Shown: positions 28,466 to 40,934 of the stretch, in pieces
Position numbering within the stretch: the stretch's first letter is position 1
How the letters are laid out: every line of letters starts with the position of its first letter
DNA from: Betaproteobacteria bacterium GR16-43
GTDB lineage: Bacteria; Pseudomonadota; Gammaproteobacteria; Burkholderiales; Usitatibacteraceae
Assembly (NCBI GenBank): GCA_001953215.1
Contig: CP019169.1
Coordinates: forward strand, 992,001-1,056,000
Reading direction: 5' to 3'
DNA length: 64,000 nt
Program-made: the position numbers and the translations under genes
The notes under the pieces: generated by a model
What the model was told of the DNA's origin: nothing
Seen by the model: only the letters and a program-made list of their open reading frames with translations
The model's database searches: none

Positions 28466-28969
28466 CTACGCCGCCTTGCGCTGGCGCTTCTTCAACTTCG
28501 CGCGGATGCGGTTCTGCTTGAGCTCGGAGAGGTATTCGACGAAAACCTTGCCCTGCAGGTGGTCCATCTCGTGCTGGATGCACGCCGCCAGGAGCCCCGA
28601 CGCGTTGAGCGTAAAGCGCGAGCCGCTGCGATCGAGGGCGGTCACCGTGACGCTTTCGGCGCGCTCGACGTTGTCATAGATGCCGGCGACGGACAGGCAG
28701 CCCTCCTGGTTCACGGCCACGCCCTCCCGGCGGGTGATCTCCGGGTTGATGAAGACGCGCAGGTCGCTGTGGTCCTCGCTCACGTCGATCACGATGATCT
28801 GCTTGTGGATGTCCACCTGGGTCGCGGCCAGGCCGACGCCCGGAGCGGCGTACATGGTTTCGGCCATGTCGTCGACGAGCTTTCGCGTCGCCGCATCGAT
28901 GGTTTCCACCCGCTCGGCTTCGTTGTAGAGGCGCGGGTCGGGGTACTGGAGGATCTCGAGAATGGCCAT
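28466..28969 (-). CDS. def: Peptide deformylase
   Basis: Removes the formyl group from nascent N-terminal methionine using Fe or Zn. The three family motifs are intact: [13 protein letters not shown] (Cys metal ligand) and QHEMDHLQG (two His ligands and catalytic Glu). The 167-residue length is normal. It starts with the typical [14 protein letters not shown]. It is first in the def-fmt unit and divergent from the LysM gene with a 115-base gap. Confidence 0.97.
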   Translation of the reverse strand: MAILEILQYPDPRLYNEAERVETIDAATRKLVDDMAETMYAAPGVGLAATQVDIHKQIIVIDVSEDHSDLRVFINPEITRREGVAVNQEGCLSVAGIYDNVERAESVTVTALDRSGSRFTLNASGLLAACIQHEMDHLQGKVFVEYLSELKQNRIRAKLKKRQRKAA

Positions 28970-28975
28970 GAATGC

Positions 28976-29004
28976 TTGCTAATTGAATAGTTTATGTGCA
29001 GAAT
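28976..29004 (+). promoter_or_regulatory. Candidate sigma-70 promoter for the LysM-dprA-topA unit
   Basis: TTGCTA, a 17-base spacer and CAGAAT each match four of six consensus positions with ideal spacing, about 80 bases upstream of the LysM gene ATG in an AT-richer patch of the divergent gap. Confidence 0.4.
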
Positions 29005-29084
29005 CTCCCGCACTACTTGAAAAAGGGCCCGTAACCCTTTTTCGGAATATGGGTCCTGCCTCCATATCCACAAGTGAGCCTGCC

Positions 29085-30350
29085 ATGCGAAGAGCAATTA
29101 TAGCTTTAGTCGTTTGCGGGACCAGTTTGGTTCCTGCCGCCCTTTGGGCCAATGGCGACGGGATGCCTCCCGATGCCAAGCGCGAACGGGCGGAAGCCAA
29201 GGGGGACCCGTCCAAGGTCACCTCGGCCGACCTTGCCGCGAACGCGCCGGACTCCTACACGGTGGCCAAGGGCGACACGCTCTGGAGCATTTCCGGGCGT
29301 TTCCTGAAGGATCCCTGGAAGTGGCCGCAGGTCTGGCAGATGAATCGCGACCAGATCAAGAATCCGCACTGGATCTACCCCGGTGACGTGATCCGCCTGG
29401 ATCGTTCGGGTGGCAATCCCACCCTCGCGCTGGAGCGCGGCGGTTCGGGCGCCGGATACAGCGGCCCCAGTGGCGGCACCGCGGCCGATGCGGCCGGCAA
29501 CATGCAGGTCATCCAGCCCCGGATTCGCGTCGAGCCCCTTTCCACCGCCGTGCCCAGCATCCCGGGCACCGCGATCGGCCCGTTCCTGACCCAGCCGCTC
29601 ATCATCGAATCCGACGGCTTTGCACAAGCCCCGACGATCCTCGCGACCGAAGAGAGCCGCGTCGTCGTGGGCGCCGGCAACACGGTCTACGTCGACCGCA
29701 TCGGCGAGCGCGACGGCATCGCCTGGCAGTTCTTCCGCAAGGGCGAGCCGCTGTACGACCCGGAGACGCGCGAGATCCTCGGCTACGAGGCGAAATACAT
29801 CGGCGATGGCCGGGTGAAGCGCTTCGGCAACCCGACGACGCTCGAGATCACCAAGGCCAGCCAGGAAATCAATCGAGGCGACAAGCTCGCACCCGCACGC
29901 GAAACGGCGTTCCCGAGCTACGTGCCGCGCGCGCCGGACAAGCCCATCAAGGGCGTGATCATGTCGGTCGATGGCGGCGTGGCCGAGCTGGGCCAGTACG
30001 CGGTCATCACCATCAACCGCGGTTCGCGCGACGGCATTGAAGTCGGCCACGTGCTCGCAACGTACAAGCGCGGCGACCTGGTCGACGATACGGGCCGCCC
30101 CTTCGAGCTGAGGACGGGCTATGGCTCGGATTGGTGGGCCAGCGTCCGCACGTGGTATCGCGAGTCCATCGCCGACAAGAACGCCGAGGCGCCGGCCGAA
30201 GGCCAGAGCCTGCAGGGCCAGGCGATCAAGCTGCCGGACGAGCGCAACGGCCTCATCTTCGTGTTCCGAGTCTTCGAGAAGATGTCGTATGCCATCGTGA
30301 TGCGCGCCTCCAAGCCGATCTACCTCGGCGACGTCGTGCAGACACCCTGA
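29085..30350 (+). CDS. Exported LysM-domain protein
   Basis: A 421-residue envelope protein with a signal peptide (MRRAIIALVVCGTSLVPAALWA) and one LysM domain (about residues 56-106, DSYTVAKGDTLWSISGRFLKDPWKWPQVWQ...IYPGDVIRL) for peptidoglycan binding. The remaining about 300 residues include a Gly/Ser/Pro linker and a beta-rich region of unknown function (VVVGAGNTVYVDRIGERDG). The conserved order LysM-dprA-topA is standard in betaproteobacteria. The start has a GTGAG-type ribosome-binding site and an immediate signal peptide. A strong UUCG-loop terminator follows the gene, separating it from dprA. Confidence 0.88.
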   Translation: MRRAIIALVVCGTSLVPAALWANGDGMPPDAKRERAEAKGDPSKVTSADLAANAPDSYTVAKGDTLWSISGRFLKDPWKWPQVWQMNRDQIKNPHWIYPGDVIRLDRSGGNPTLALERGGSGAGYSGPSGGTAADAAGNMQVIQPRIRVEPLSTAVPSIPGTAIGPFLTQPLIIESDGFAQAPTILATEESRVVVGAGNTVYVDRIGERDGIAWQFFRKGEPLYDPETREILGYEAKYIGDGRVKRFGNPTTLEITKASQEINRGDKLAPARETAFPSYVPRAPDKPIKGVIMSVDGGVAELGQYAVITINRGSRDGIEVGHVLATYKRGDLVDDTGRPFELRTGYGSDWWASVRTWYRESIADKNAEAPAEGQSLQGQAIKLPDERNGLIFVFRVFEKMSYAIVMRASKPIYLGDVVQTP

Positions 30351-30375
30351 TCGCAGCCGCAAGATTGGATCGAAC

Positions 30376-30403
30376 CTGGGGGCTTCGGCCCCCAGTTGTT
30401 TTT
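30376..30403 (+). terminator. Rho-independent terminator with UUCG tetraloop
   Basis: An 8-bp perfect stem, CTGGGGGC/GCCCCCAG, is closed by TTCG and followed by TTGTTTTT. It sits 25 bases after the LysM gene stop and about 60 bases before the dprA start. Confidence 0.93.
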
Positions 30404-30463
30404 CCGCCGGCGGTCAGCCGCGGACGGCTGGAGGGCGTTCATCCGGCATCCCTCCCGTTTCCG

Positions 30464-31582
30464 GTGCTTCCCTTGGCCTCGCACGACCCATCGCGCGACG
30501 TTCTCGTCGCCTGGCTGCGCTTCACGCTCGCTCCTGGCGTGTTCGATCGTTGGCAACGCCGCCTCCTGGTGGCATTCGGCTCGCCTCGCGAGGCCTTGGG
30601 CGCCTCGGTGCAGTCACTGTCGCGCTTCGTGCCGACCGAGGTCGCCGAAGGCCTTGCGCGCGGCCCCGCGCAACCCGTGCTCGACCGGGCCCTGGCCTGG
30701 CTCGCGGAGCCGGGGCATCACCTCGTGACGCTCGAGGACGCGCACTATCCGCTGGCGCTGCTCCACATCGCGGATCCGCCAACTGCGTTGTACGTCCAGG
30801 GGCGTCCGGAGTTGCTCAACGCCCCGAGCTTCGCGATCGTCGGCAGCCGTAACGCCACGGTGCAGGGTCTGCACGACGCGCGGGCCTTCGCACGGACGCT
30901 CTCCGACGCGGGGCTCACGATCGTGAGCGGGCTTGCGCTGGGCATCGACGCGGCGGCGCATCGAGGCGGGCTCGACGGAGAAGCCTCGAGCATCGCCGTG
31001 CTGGGAACCGGCGCGGACGGCGACTATCCCCGGCGCAATGCCGCGCTGCGCTCCGAGCTCGCGCAGCGAGGAGCGTTGGTGAGCGAGTTCCCGCTCGGCT
31101 CGCCTCCCGCGAAGGAACACTTTCCAAAGCGCAATCGGTTGATCAGCGGTCTCGCCCGTGGTGTATTGGTCGTGGAGGCGGCCGTGGCCAGCGGTTCGCT
31201 CATCACGGCGCACGAGGCCAACGACCAGGGCCGCGATGTCTTCGCGCTCCCGGGTTCCATCCACGCCTCCCTTTCAAAGGGATGTCACAAACTCATCCAG
31301 GAAGGGGCCAAACTGGTCGACTGCGCGAACGACATCCTGGAGGAACTTCGGCTCCCCGTCGCCGCTCCGACTCGGCGAGGGGCGCAAGGGGTCGAACACC
31401 AGGACCACGCTTTCCTCGATGCGATGGGCTTCGCACCGCAGTCGATCGACCAGATCGCGTCAGCCACCGGGAAGGACTGCGCGACGGTTGCGGCACACCT
31501 GTCGCAGCTCGAGATTTCGGGATCGGTTGCGGGCCTGGCCGGCGGCCTGTTCCAGCGCCTCGACACGAGCGTTATAGAATGA
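30464..31582 (+). CDS. dprA: DNA-processing protein DprA (Smf)
   Basis: Loads RecA on incoming single-stranded DNA during natural transformation; widely conserved also in non-competent species. A helical SAM-like N-terminus is followed by the Rossmann-like DprA core (about residues 110-290) with FAIVGSRNATVQG, IVSGLALGIDAAAH, VLGTGADGDYP and KEHFPKRNRLISGLARGVLVVEA. A C-terminal winged-helix segment (FAPQSIDQIASATGKDCATVAAHLSQLEISG) follows. The start is uncertain: no ATG lies in frame near the family start and no Shine-Dalgarno is obvious. GTG was chosen, and TTG three codons later is an alternative. A strong terminator lies upstream, so it must have its own promoter or rely on read-through. 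Confidence 0.92.
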   Translation: MLPLASHDPSRDVLVAWLRFTLAPGVFDRWQRRLLVAFGSPREALGASVQSLSRFVPTEVAEGLARGPAQPVLDRALAWLAEPGHHLVTLEDAHYPLALLHIADPPTALYVQGRPELLNAPSFAIVGSRNATVQGLHDARAFARTLSDAGLTIVSGLALGIDAAAHRGGLDGEASSIAVLGTGADGDYPRRNAALRSELAQRGALVSEFPLGSPPAKEHFPKRNRLISGLARGVLVVEAAVASGSLITAHEANDQGRDVFALPGSIHASLSKGCHKLIQEGAKLVDCANDILEELRLPVAAPTRRGAQGVEHQDHAFLDAMGFAPQSIDQIASATGKDCATVAAHLSQLEISGSVAGLAGGLFQRLDTSVIE

Positions 31583-31604
31583 ATCAGGAAACCTAGAAAG
31601 AACC

Positions 31605-34208
31605 ATGGCATCCCACCTGCTCATCGTCGAGTCGCCCTCGAAGGCGAAGACACTGAAGAAATACCTCGGCAAGGACTACGAGATCCTTGCTTCCTACGGG
31701 CACGTGCGCGACCTGGTCCCCAAGACCGGCGCCGTGGATCCCGACGACAACTTCCGCATGACCTACGAGCTGATCGACCGCAACTCGAAGCACGTCGACA
31801 GCATCACGAAGGCCGTGAAGAATGCCGACATCATCCTGCTCGCGACGGACCCGGACCGCGAAGGGGAAGCCATTGCCTGGCATCTCTCCGAGATCCTCAA
31901 GTCGCGCAAGGTGCTGAAGGACAAGAAGATGAAGCGCGTGGTGTTCTACGAGATCACCGAGGGCGCCGTCGTCGATGCCGTGAAGAACCCGCGCGCGATC
32001 TCCATGGACCTCGTGAACGCCCAGCAGGCCCGCCGGGCGCTCGACTACCTCGTCGGCTTCAACCTCTCGCCCCTGCTCTGGAAGAAGATCCGGCGCGGCC
32101 TGTCGGCCGGCCGGGTCCAGAGCCCGGCCCTTCGCCTGATCTGCGAGCGCGAGAACGAGATCGACGCCTTCAAGTCGCAGGAATACTGGTCGATCCATTT
32201 CGACTCCGAGAAGGATCGCCTCGCCTTCACCGCGCGGCTCACGCACTTCGAGGGCGACAAGCTCGACCAGTTCGCCGTCGGCGACGCGAAGCGCAACGAG
32301 GAAGTCATTTCCTTCCTCGAGAAGCACGGGCACGGGAGCGCGCGCGTCCGCGAGGTCGAGAAGAAGCGCAAGCTCAAGTCCCCCGCCGCGCCGTTCACCA
32401 CTTCCACGCTCCAGCAGGAGGCCGTGCGCAAGCTGGGCTTCTCCACGGATCGCGCGATGAAGGTGGCGCAGAGCCTCTACGAAGGCGTGAACATCGGCCG
32501 CACGGTGACCGGCCTCATCACCTACATGCGTACGGACTCGGTCACGCTGTCCAAGGAGGCGATGACCGATATCCGAGGCTTCATCACGAAGAACTACGGT
32601 CCCGAGTTCCTGCCCAAGGCGCCGGTGTTCTACGCGAACAAGACGAAGAACGCCCAGGAAGCGCACGAGGCGATCCGCCCCACCTCGATCAGCCGCACGC
32701 CCGAATCCGTCGCCGCGTTCCTCAACGACGAGCAGCGCAAGCTCTACGAGATGATCTGGAAGCGCGCGGTGTCGTCGCAGATGATGCCGGCGCAGTTCGA
32801 CACCGTCGCGGTCGACTTCACGGTGGGCGGCGACGGCAACGTCTTCCGGGCCACGGGCCAGACGATGATCTTCGCGGGCTTCTACAAGGTCTACCACGAG
32901 GACGAGGACGATTCGGCCGCCGATGACGAGGAAAAGCGCCTGCCGCAGTTCAAGGAAGGCGACACGGTGTCCATCAACAAGCTCTACGGCGAGCAGCACT
33001 TCACGCAGCCCCCGCCTCGGTACTCGGAGGCGAGCCTGGTGAAGGCCCTCGAGCAGTACGGCATCGGCAGGCCCTCGACGTACGCGTCGATCATTTCCAC
33101 GCTGCAGAAGCGCGAGTACGTCATCCTCGACAAGAAGCGCTTCACGCCCACGGACGTCGGGCGCGTCGTGAACAAGTTCCTCTCCGAGCACTTCGCGCAC
33201 TGGGTGGACTACGAGTTCACCGCGAAGCTCGAGGACGAGCTGGACGACATCTCCAACGGCAAGGAGGAATGGATTCCCGTCCTCGAGCGCTTCTGGAAGG
33301 ATTTCTCCAAGCAAGTGGGCGAGAAGGAATCGGTCTCCCGCAAGGAAGTGACGCAGGAGGAGATGGACGAGGTCTGTCCGAAGTGCGGAAAGCACAAGCT
33401 CACCCTGCGCCTCGGGCGGCGCGGCCGCTTCATCGGCTGCCCCGGATACCCGGAATGCGACTACACACGCAACGTCGATGGCTCCGATGGCGCTTCCGCC
33501 GAGAAACGCGAGATCGGCATCGATCCGAAGACGGAGAAGGTGATCCAGCTGCTCTTCGGCCCTTTCGGCCCGTACCTGCAGGTGGGCGAGATGGAAGGCG
33601 AGAAGAAGCCCAAGCGCGTGTCGGTGCCGAAGAACATCCTGCCGGACAACGTGAACCTCGACATCGCGCTCATGTTGATCGCGCTGCCGAGGGACCTGGG
33701 GCCGCACCCCGAGGACTCGAAGAAGGTCTACGCCAACATCGGGCGCTTCGGGCCCTACGTGAGCCACGATGGGCAGTTCAAGTCGATCCCGAAGGACGAG
33801 AGCGTCTTCGACATCGCGCTCGAGCGTGCCGTGGCCCTGCTGAAGGAGCCGAAGGCGGCGGGCGGCCGCGGTGCCCTCAAGGTGCTCGGCAAGCATCCGG
33901 AAGACGGCCAGGCCGTCTCCCTCTACGCGGGCAAGTACGGCCCGTACGTGAAGCACGGCAAGGTGAACGCCACGCTTCCCGATGAGGGGATGATCAAGAC
34001 GGTGACGCTGGAAGAGGCGATCGAGCTGCTGGCGGCGAAAGCCGGGCGCGGCGGGAAGAAGGGCGGCAAGGCGAAGGGTGCGAAAGCGGCCAAGCCCGCA
34101 AAGGCTGCGCCAAAGGCAAAAGCCGTCGTCGAGGCGCCCGCGGTAACCAAGCCGAAGATGAAGAAGAAGGTGAAACCGAAGGCCGCGAAATTGAAAAAGG
34201 CCGCGTAA
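31605..34208 (+). CDS. topA: DNA topoisomerase I
   Basis: Relaxes negative supercoils by single-strand cleavage. The Toprim domain has LIVESPSKAKTLKKYLG and ATDPDREGEAIAWH, the active-site tyrosine lies in GLITYMRTDSV, and the DNA-gate region includes SAGRVQSPALRLICERE. A single C4 zinc finger (CPKCG...GCPGYPEC, about residues 590-620) follows. Three TopA-C repeats marked by FGPYLQVGE, FGPYVSHDG and YGPYVKHGK come next, then a Lys/Ala-rich tail of about 60 residues. The length of 867 residues matches the betaproteobacterial form. The stop codon lies inside the loop of the following terminator hairpin. Confidence 0.97.
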   Translation: MASHLLIVESPSKAKTLKKYLGKDYEILASYGHVRDLVPKTGAVDPDDNFRMTYELIDRNSKHVDSITKAVKNADIILLATDPDREGEAIAWHLSEILKSRKVLKDKKMKRVVFYEITEGAVVDAVKNPRAISMDLVNAQQARRALDYLVGFNLSPLLWKKIRRGLSAGRVQSPALRLICERENEIDAFKSQEYWSIHFDSEKDRLAFTARLTHFEGDKLDQFAVGDAKRNEEVISFLEKHGHGSARVREVEKKRKLKSPAAPFTTSTLQQEAVRKLGFSTDRAMKVAQSLYEGVNIGRTVTGLITYMRTDSVTLSKEAMTDIRGFITKNYGPEFLPKAPVFYANKTKNAQEAHEAIRPTSISRTPESVAAFLNDEQRKLYEMIWKRAVSSQMMPAQFDTVAVDFTVGGDGNVFRATGQTMIFAGFYKVYHEDEDDSAADDEEKRLPQFKEGDTVSINKLYGEQHFTQPPPRYSEASLVKALEQYGIGRPSTYASIISTLQKREYVILDKKRFTPTDVGRVVNKFLSEHFAHWVDYEFTAKLEDELDDISNGKEEWIPVLERFWKDFSKQVGEKESVSRKEVTQEEMDEVCPKCGKHKLTLRLGRRGRFIGCPGYPECDYTRNVDGSDGASAEKREIGIDPKTEKVIQLLFGPFGPYLQVGEMEGEKKPKRVSVPKNILPDNVNLDIALMLIALPRDLGPHPEDSKKVYANIGRFGPYVSHDGQFKSIPKDESVFDIALERAVALLKEPKAAGGRGALKVLGKHPEDGQAVSLYAGKYGPYVKHGKVNATLPDEGMIKTVTLEEAIELLAAKAGRGGKKGGKAKGAKAAKPAKAAPKAKAVVEAPAVTKPKMKKKVKPKAAKLKKAA

Positions 34209-34221
34209 GCGGCCTTTTTTT
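34194..34221. terminator. Bidirectional terminator between topA and the IPTL-CTERM gene
   Basis: GGCCGC/GCGGCC form the stem with loop GTAA, flanked by five A before and seven T after, which extends the stem and provides U-tracts in both directions. The topA stop codon is in the loop. It can serve topA and the convergent minus-strand gene ending at 34239. Confidence 0.9.
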
Positions 34222-34238
34222 CGAGCTGCGGTTCCCGC

Positions 34239-35915
34239 CTACGCGCGCCGGCGGTGAAGGACTGCGTAGGCGCACAACAGCAAGCCCAGGGCCAGCAGGA
34301 TCGTGCCCCAACGATCCAGCGCCGGAACCTGCCGCAGTGCGCCGGCGCCCGGCCCCCCTTGGTCCACGATCGTTCCGTTCGCCGCCAGGTCGTCGTCGCC
34401 GAGGCCGCCGTCGGTAATCGAGAACGTCGCCGTATTGCTGGTGAGCGCTGCGGGCAGCACATACCAATGCGCGGTTGGATCTGCGGCCGTCGGTCCGTAC
34501 TTCCAGTACTGCGTTTCCGGCGGCAGCGACTGGGGATACACGATCGTGAATGTGAGTGTGCTTCCCGCGATGCATCCCGTCGCGCTGAAGTCGAACAGGC
34601 CGTGGGGGAACACCACTTTGCCGGGAGGTGCCGTTGGCGGAATTGGCGGCGCCCCAGGCGGCACTCCAATGAACTGCGGCGCGGAGTACACGCACGCCCC
34701 GCCACCTCCGATGAACGACGCCGTGATGGTTCCGGTGCCGGTCGCGGAAGGGCCCGAGAAGACGACAGGAGGTACCGCCGAAACGTTGAGCGTGACGGTA
34801 CCGGTATTGGACGTGCCGCCCGGACCGTCCTTCGTGTACGTGAACGTCGTCGTGCCCGCGAATGTGCCGCTTGGCACGTAGGTGACCACGTTGCCGGCCA
34901 CCGACGTCGTGCCCGACCCGGCCACACCCGGTTGCGACGCCGTCAGCGCATAGGTGCCTGCGGGATTGGATGCCGTCACGCCCGTGATGAACGCAGTCAG
35001 GTCGATCGGCGTGTTCGCGCCGCCGGGCACCGTGATCGGTCCGACATTCGCGACCACGGGAGGCGGCGGAGCGTTGACACTCACGGTGACGGTTCGGGTC
35101 GCCGAGGTCGCGCCGCAGGGACCCGTCACGTTGTAGGCAACCGTGACTGTGGGCGCGTACGTGGTGGCGTTGGCGGAATAGGTGAACGTGGCAGGTCCGG
35201 TTCCGCTGACTGTTCCGACGTTGGGCGAAGGCGTGCCCAGTCCCGGCGTAGTACCGACGGCCGGCGCCGTGCCGCTGAGCATTCCGAGCGCCGCCAGGTT
35301 GATCGTCTGGGCACCGGTGTTGTAGGCGATCGTCGTGGCGCCGTTGGCCGCGACCGGTGCGGAAGGGGCGTTCACGGTGATGTTGATCGTGCGGTTGCTC
35401 GTGTTCGCCAGGCCCGAGCCGCGCACCTGGAAGGTGTCGGAAGTGCAGTTGGTCGCCGTGTGCTGGTAGGAAACGGAAGCCGTGCCGCTACCCAGCATGT
35501 TCCCGCGCGCCGGGGCGCTCACCTGGTTGATCGTGGTGACAACGCCCGCGCCGCCATCGTTAAGGACGATGTCGTTGACGGCGAAGCCGACCGTCGCGCC
35601 ATAGTTCACGTTGACGGTCTGCGACCCGGTGATGAGCGTGCCGATGTAGGTGGCGATGTTGCCGGCATTCGCGACCATGAAGCCGGCTGAGAACCCCATG
35701 CCGTGTTGCGTGTTCGCAGTGGTAATGACAGCGGCAGAGTTGGCCGCGTTGAGGATCGCCCCGCCGGGCGGGAACGCGTGGCAACCCGTGCCATTCGTGC
35801 TGCAGCTGTTGTTGTAGACGGTCATGCCTTGCGCATGCGCGTCGGAGAACGTGCCTATGGACGCGACAAGCGCGAACATGGCGATTCCCGCGCGTACGAA
35901 GTGGTCCAAACTCAT
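34239..35915 (-). CDS. Surface/secreted protein with choice-of-anchor U region and IPTL-CTERM sorting signal
   Basis: A 558-residue Ala/Gly/Thr-rich exported protein. The signal peptide ends near FSDAHA (residue 28), and a GGGAGGG ribosome-binding site supports the start. Next comes CSTNGTGCH, which resembles a c-type haem motif but with six residues between the cysteines. Cadherin/Ig-like beta repeats follow (TINITVNAPSAPVAANG; TVTVSVNAPPPPVVANVG; PITVPGGANTPIDL). A domain with WKYGPTAADPTAHWYVLP and FSITDGGLGDDDLAANGTIVD matches the choice-of-anchor U type. The C-terminus VPALDRWGTILLALGLLL, followed by LHRRRA, is an IPTL-CTERM tripartite sorting tail. Function unknown; a role on the cell surface or matrix is inferred. 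Confidence 0.8.
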   Translation of the reverse strand: MSLDHFVRAGIAMFALVASIGTFSDAHAQGMTVYNNSCSTNGTGCHAFPPGGAILNAANSAAVITTANTQHGMGFSAGFMVANAGNIATYIGTLITGSQTVNVNYGATVGFAVNDIVLNDGGAGVVTTINQVSAPARGNMLGSGTASVSYQHTATNCTSDTFQVRGSGLANTSNRTINITVNAPSAPVAANGATTIAYNTGAQTINLAALGMLSGTAPAVGTTPGLGTPSPNVGTVSGTGPATFTYSANATTYAPTVTVAYNVTGPCGATSATRTVTVSVNAPPPPVVANVGPITVPGGANTPIDLTAFITGVTASNPAGTYALTASQPGVAGSGTTSVAGNVVTYVPSGTFAGTTTFTYTKDGPGGTSNTGTVTLNVSAVPPVVFSGPSATGTGTITASFIGGGGACVYSAPQFIGVPPGAPPIPPTAPPGKVVFPHGLFDFSATGCIAGSTLTFTIVYPQSLPPETQYWKYGPTAADPTAHWYVLPAALTSNTATFSITDGGLGDDDLAANGTIVDQGGPGAGALRQVPALDRWGTILLALGLLLCAYAVLHRRRA

Positions 35916-36005
35916 GTGCGCCCTCCCTGGGCCGGCTTGCTATTGATGACTTTTCTTCTTTGGTGCCGCCCCACAGGGCCACGACGACTTCGTTGCTTCG
36001 TTTAC

Positions 36006-37112
36006 TTAGGGTGGTGGCGGAGGCGGCGGGTCGGATTTCCAGGTGAACGGGAAAGCCTGCTGCTTCAGGAATCCGTTGGGAACGTAGTCGCCCAGGACGC
36101 CATAGTGCTCCGGCCATTTGCGGTCGGACGTGACCGCCGTGCCGAACAGGTAGTCGAGGAACGCGAAGTGGGCCGAGTAGTTGCGGTCCAGCGCGGCCTT
36201 GTCCTGAGAGTGATGCCAGTGGTGGAAGTTCGGCGTCACGATCACGTAGCGCAGTGGCCCCAGCCGCACGCTCACGTTGGCGTGGTTGAACACCGCCTGG
36301 AAGCCCACGATGATGATGTACGCATCGATCACTTCCTTCGAGAACCCGAGCACGTAGATCGGCGCGAGGATCAGCGTGCGCGTGAGGATGAGCTCGAGGA
36401 TGTGCTGGCGCGAACCCGCGAGCCAATCCATGCTCTTCGCACTGTGGTGCACCGCATGCAGCCGCCACAGGACCGGCACCTCGTGATACGCGCGATGCGT
36501 CCAGTACTGGACGAGGTCGGCCACCAGCAGGATCAGGAAGACCTCGAGCCAGAAGGGCTGGCTGTGAATCCAGTCCTGCAGCTTCGGGTTGATCGCCCAG
36601 TCGAACCCCGTGTGCACCAGCTTGTTGGTCGCCAGCAGGATGAACCCGACGACCAAGTGGTTTACCAGGAAGAAGTGGAGGTCCGTCTGCCACTCCGGGC
36701 GGAAGACCGGCTGCGTCTTGTAGAGCGGGAAGAGCTTCTCGATGAAGATGAAGACCAGCGTCGAGCCCAGGAGGTCGAGGATGAACCAGTCCAGGCCGAT
36801 GTAGGGCGTGTTGTCGGCGAACTCGGTTACCGGAACCTTGTGTCCGCCCAGCAGTGCGGTCACGGCGACGAGCACGAACGCCGCGGATGCCACCCACCGT
36901 GCGCGGCCCAGGATGATGCACGCGAGCGATGCACCGCCGGAGATCACCATCGCCACGAGCATGATCACTCGCAGCGTTTCCACGTTGTAGCTGCGCCGCA
37001 GCTCCGGCGTGGTCAGGTATGCGGGAAAGTGGAACGCGAGCACGCCGAGGAAACAGAGGATGGCCAGCACCAGCGCGATCACGGCGGTCGTGAGCCCCGT
37101 GCCGAAGCGCAA
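36006..37112 (-). CDS. Fatty acid hydroxylase/sterol desaturase family membrane protein
   Basis: A 368-residue integral membrane di-iron enzyme candidate. Eight or so hydrophobic segments surround the three histidine boxes: HRAYHE, LHAVHHS and HHWHH. These are the iron ligands of the FA-hydroxylase family that hydroxylates or desaturates lipids and carotenoids. The C-terminal FLDYLFGTAV and WPEHYGV segments are also typical. The start is uncertain: the TTG used has no good ribosome-binding site, and the frame is open further upstream without ATG or GTG. The C-terminus ends in seven consecutive prolines, an unusual feature. Substrate unknown. It lies 55 bases downstream of gyrB on the same strand. 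Confidence 0.82.
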   Translation of the reverse strand: MRFGTGLTTAVIALVLAILCFLGVLAFHFPAYLTTPELRRSYNVETLRVIMLVAMVISGGASLACIILGRARWVASAAFVLVAVTALLGGHKVPVTEFADNTPYIGLDWFILDLLGSTLVFIFIEKLFPLYKTQPVFRPEWQTDLHFFLVNHLVVGFILLATNKLVHTGFDWAINPKLQDWIHSQPFWLEVFLILLVADLVQYWTHRAYHEVPVLWRLHAVHHSAKSMDWLAGSRQHILELILTRTLILAPIYVLGFSKEVIDAYIIIVGFQAVFNHANVSVRLGPLRYVIVTPNFHHWHHSQDKAALDRNYSAHFAFLDYLFGTAVTSDRKWPEHYGVLGDYVPNGFLKQQAFPFTWKSDPPPPPPP

Positions 37113-37167
37113 GGCCCCGTGAGACTCGCTCAGCTGGTTGAGCCTCGCGACGACCAGCGGTTTTTTC

Positions 37168-40727
<3,560 letters not shown>

Positions 40728-40934
40728 AAGTGTTTTAGGTATTGAAGTTCGTTAACAGCTAATAGGAGAGTCGATTGAGCGGGACAGTTTGGAATTCAGG
40801 CGCGTGTTCAAGGGCTTGTCATCGATTCTGGCTGGGGACTGTTTGTCGGGGAACGCCACGGAACCTGTGCGTGGAAAGAGGGGTTTGCCGGAGCCCCCAA
40901 ACAATCCACAGGTTATCAAGTGTGATTCCCATGT
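40728..40934. other. dnaA-dnaN intergenic region
   Basis: 207 bases without a gene. It holds CAATCCACA at 40902-40910, which differs at two positions from the DnaA box, followed by TTATC. On the minus strand a weak stem GGGG...CCCC follows dnaA without a good T-tract. No clear DnaA-box cluster or strong promoter was seen, so it is a secondary candidate for part of the origin. Confidence 0.4.

Noticed and set aside
30351-30463. A separate small gene between the LysM gene and dprA
   Set aside because: The stretch is a terminator plus dprA upstream sequence; no frame has a start with ribosome-binding site and plausible composition.
35916-36005. Riboswitch (for example c-di-GMP type) in the leader of the IPTL-CTERM gene
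   Set aside because: I compared the 90 bases with the class I core by eye and found no matching conserved segments; only a ribosome-binding site and a short GC stem are visible.
37113-37167. GCTGGT/ACCAGC inverted repeat after gyrB as a terminator
   Set aside because: The 6-bp stem with a 14-base loop has no T-tract on the minus strand and overlaps possible coding sequence of the next gene.
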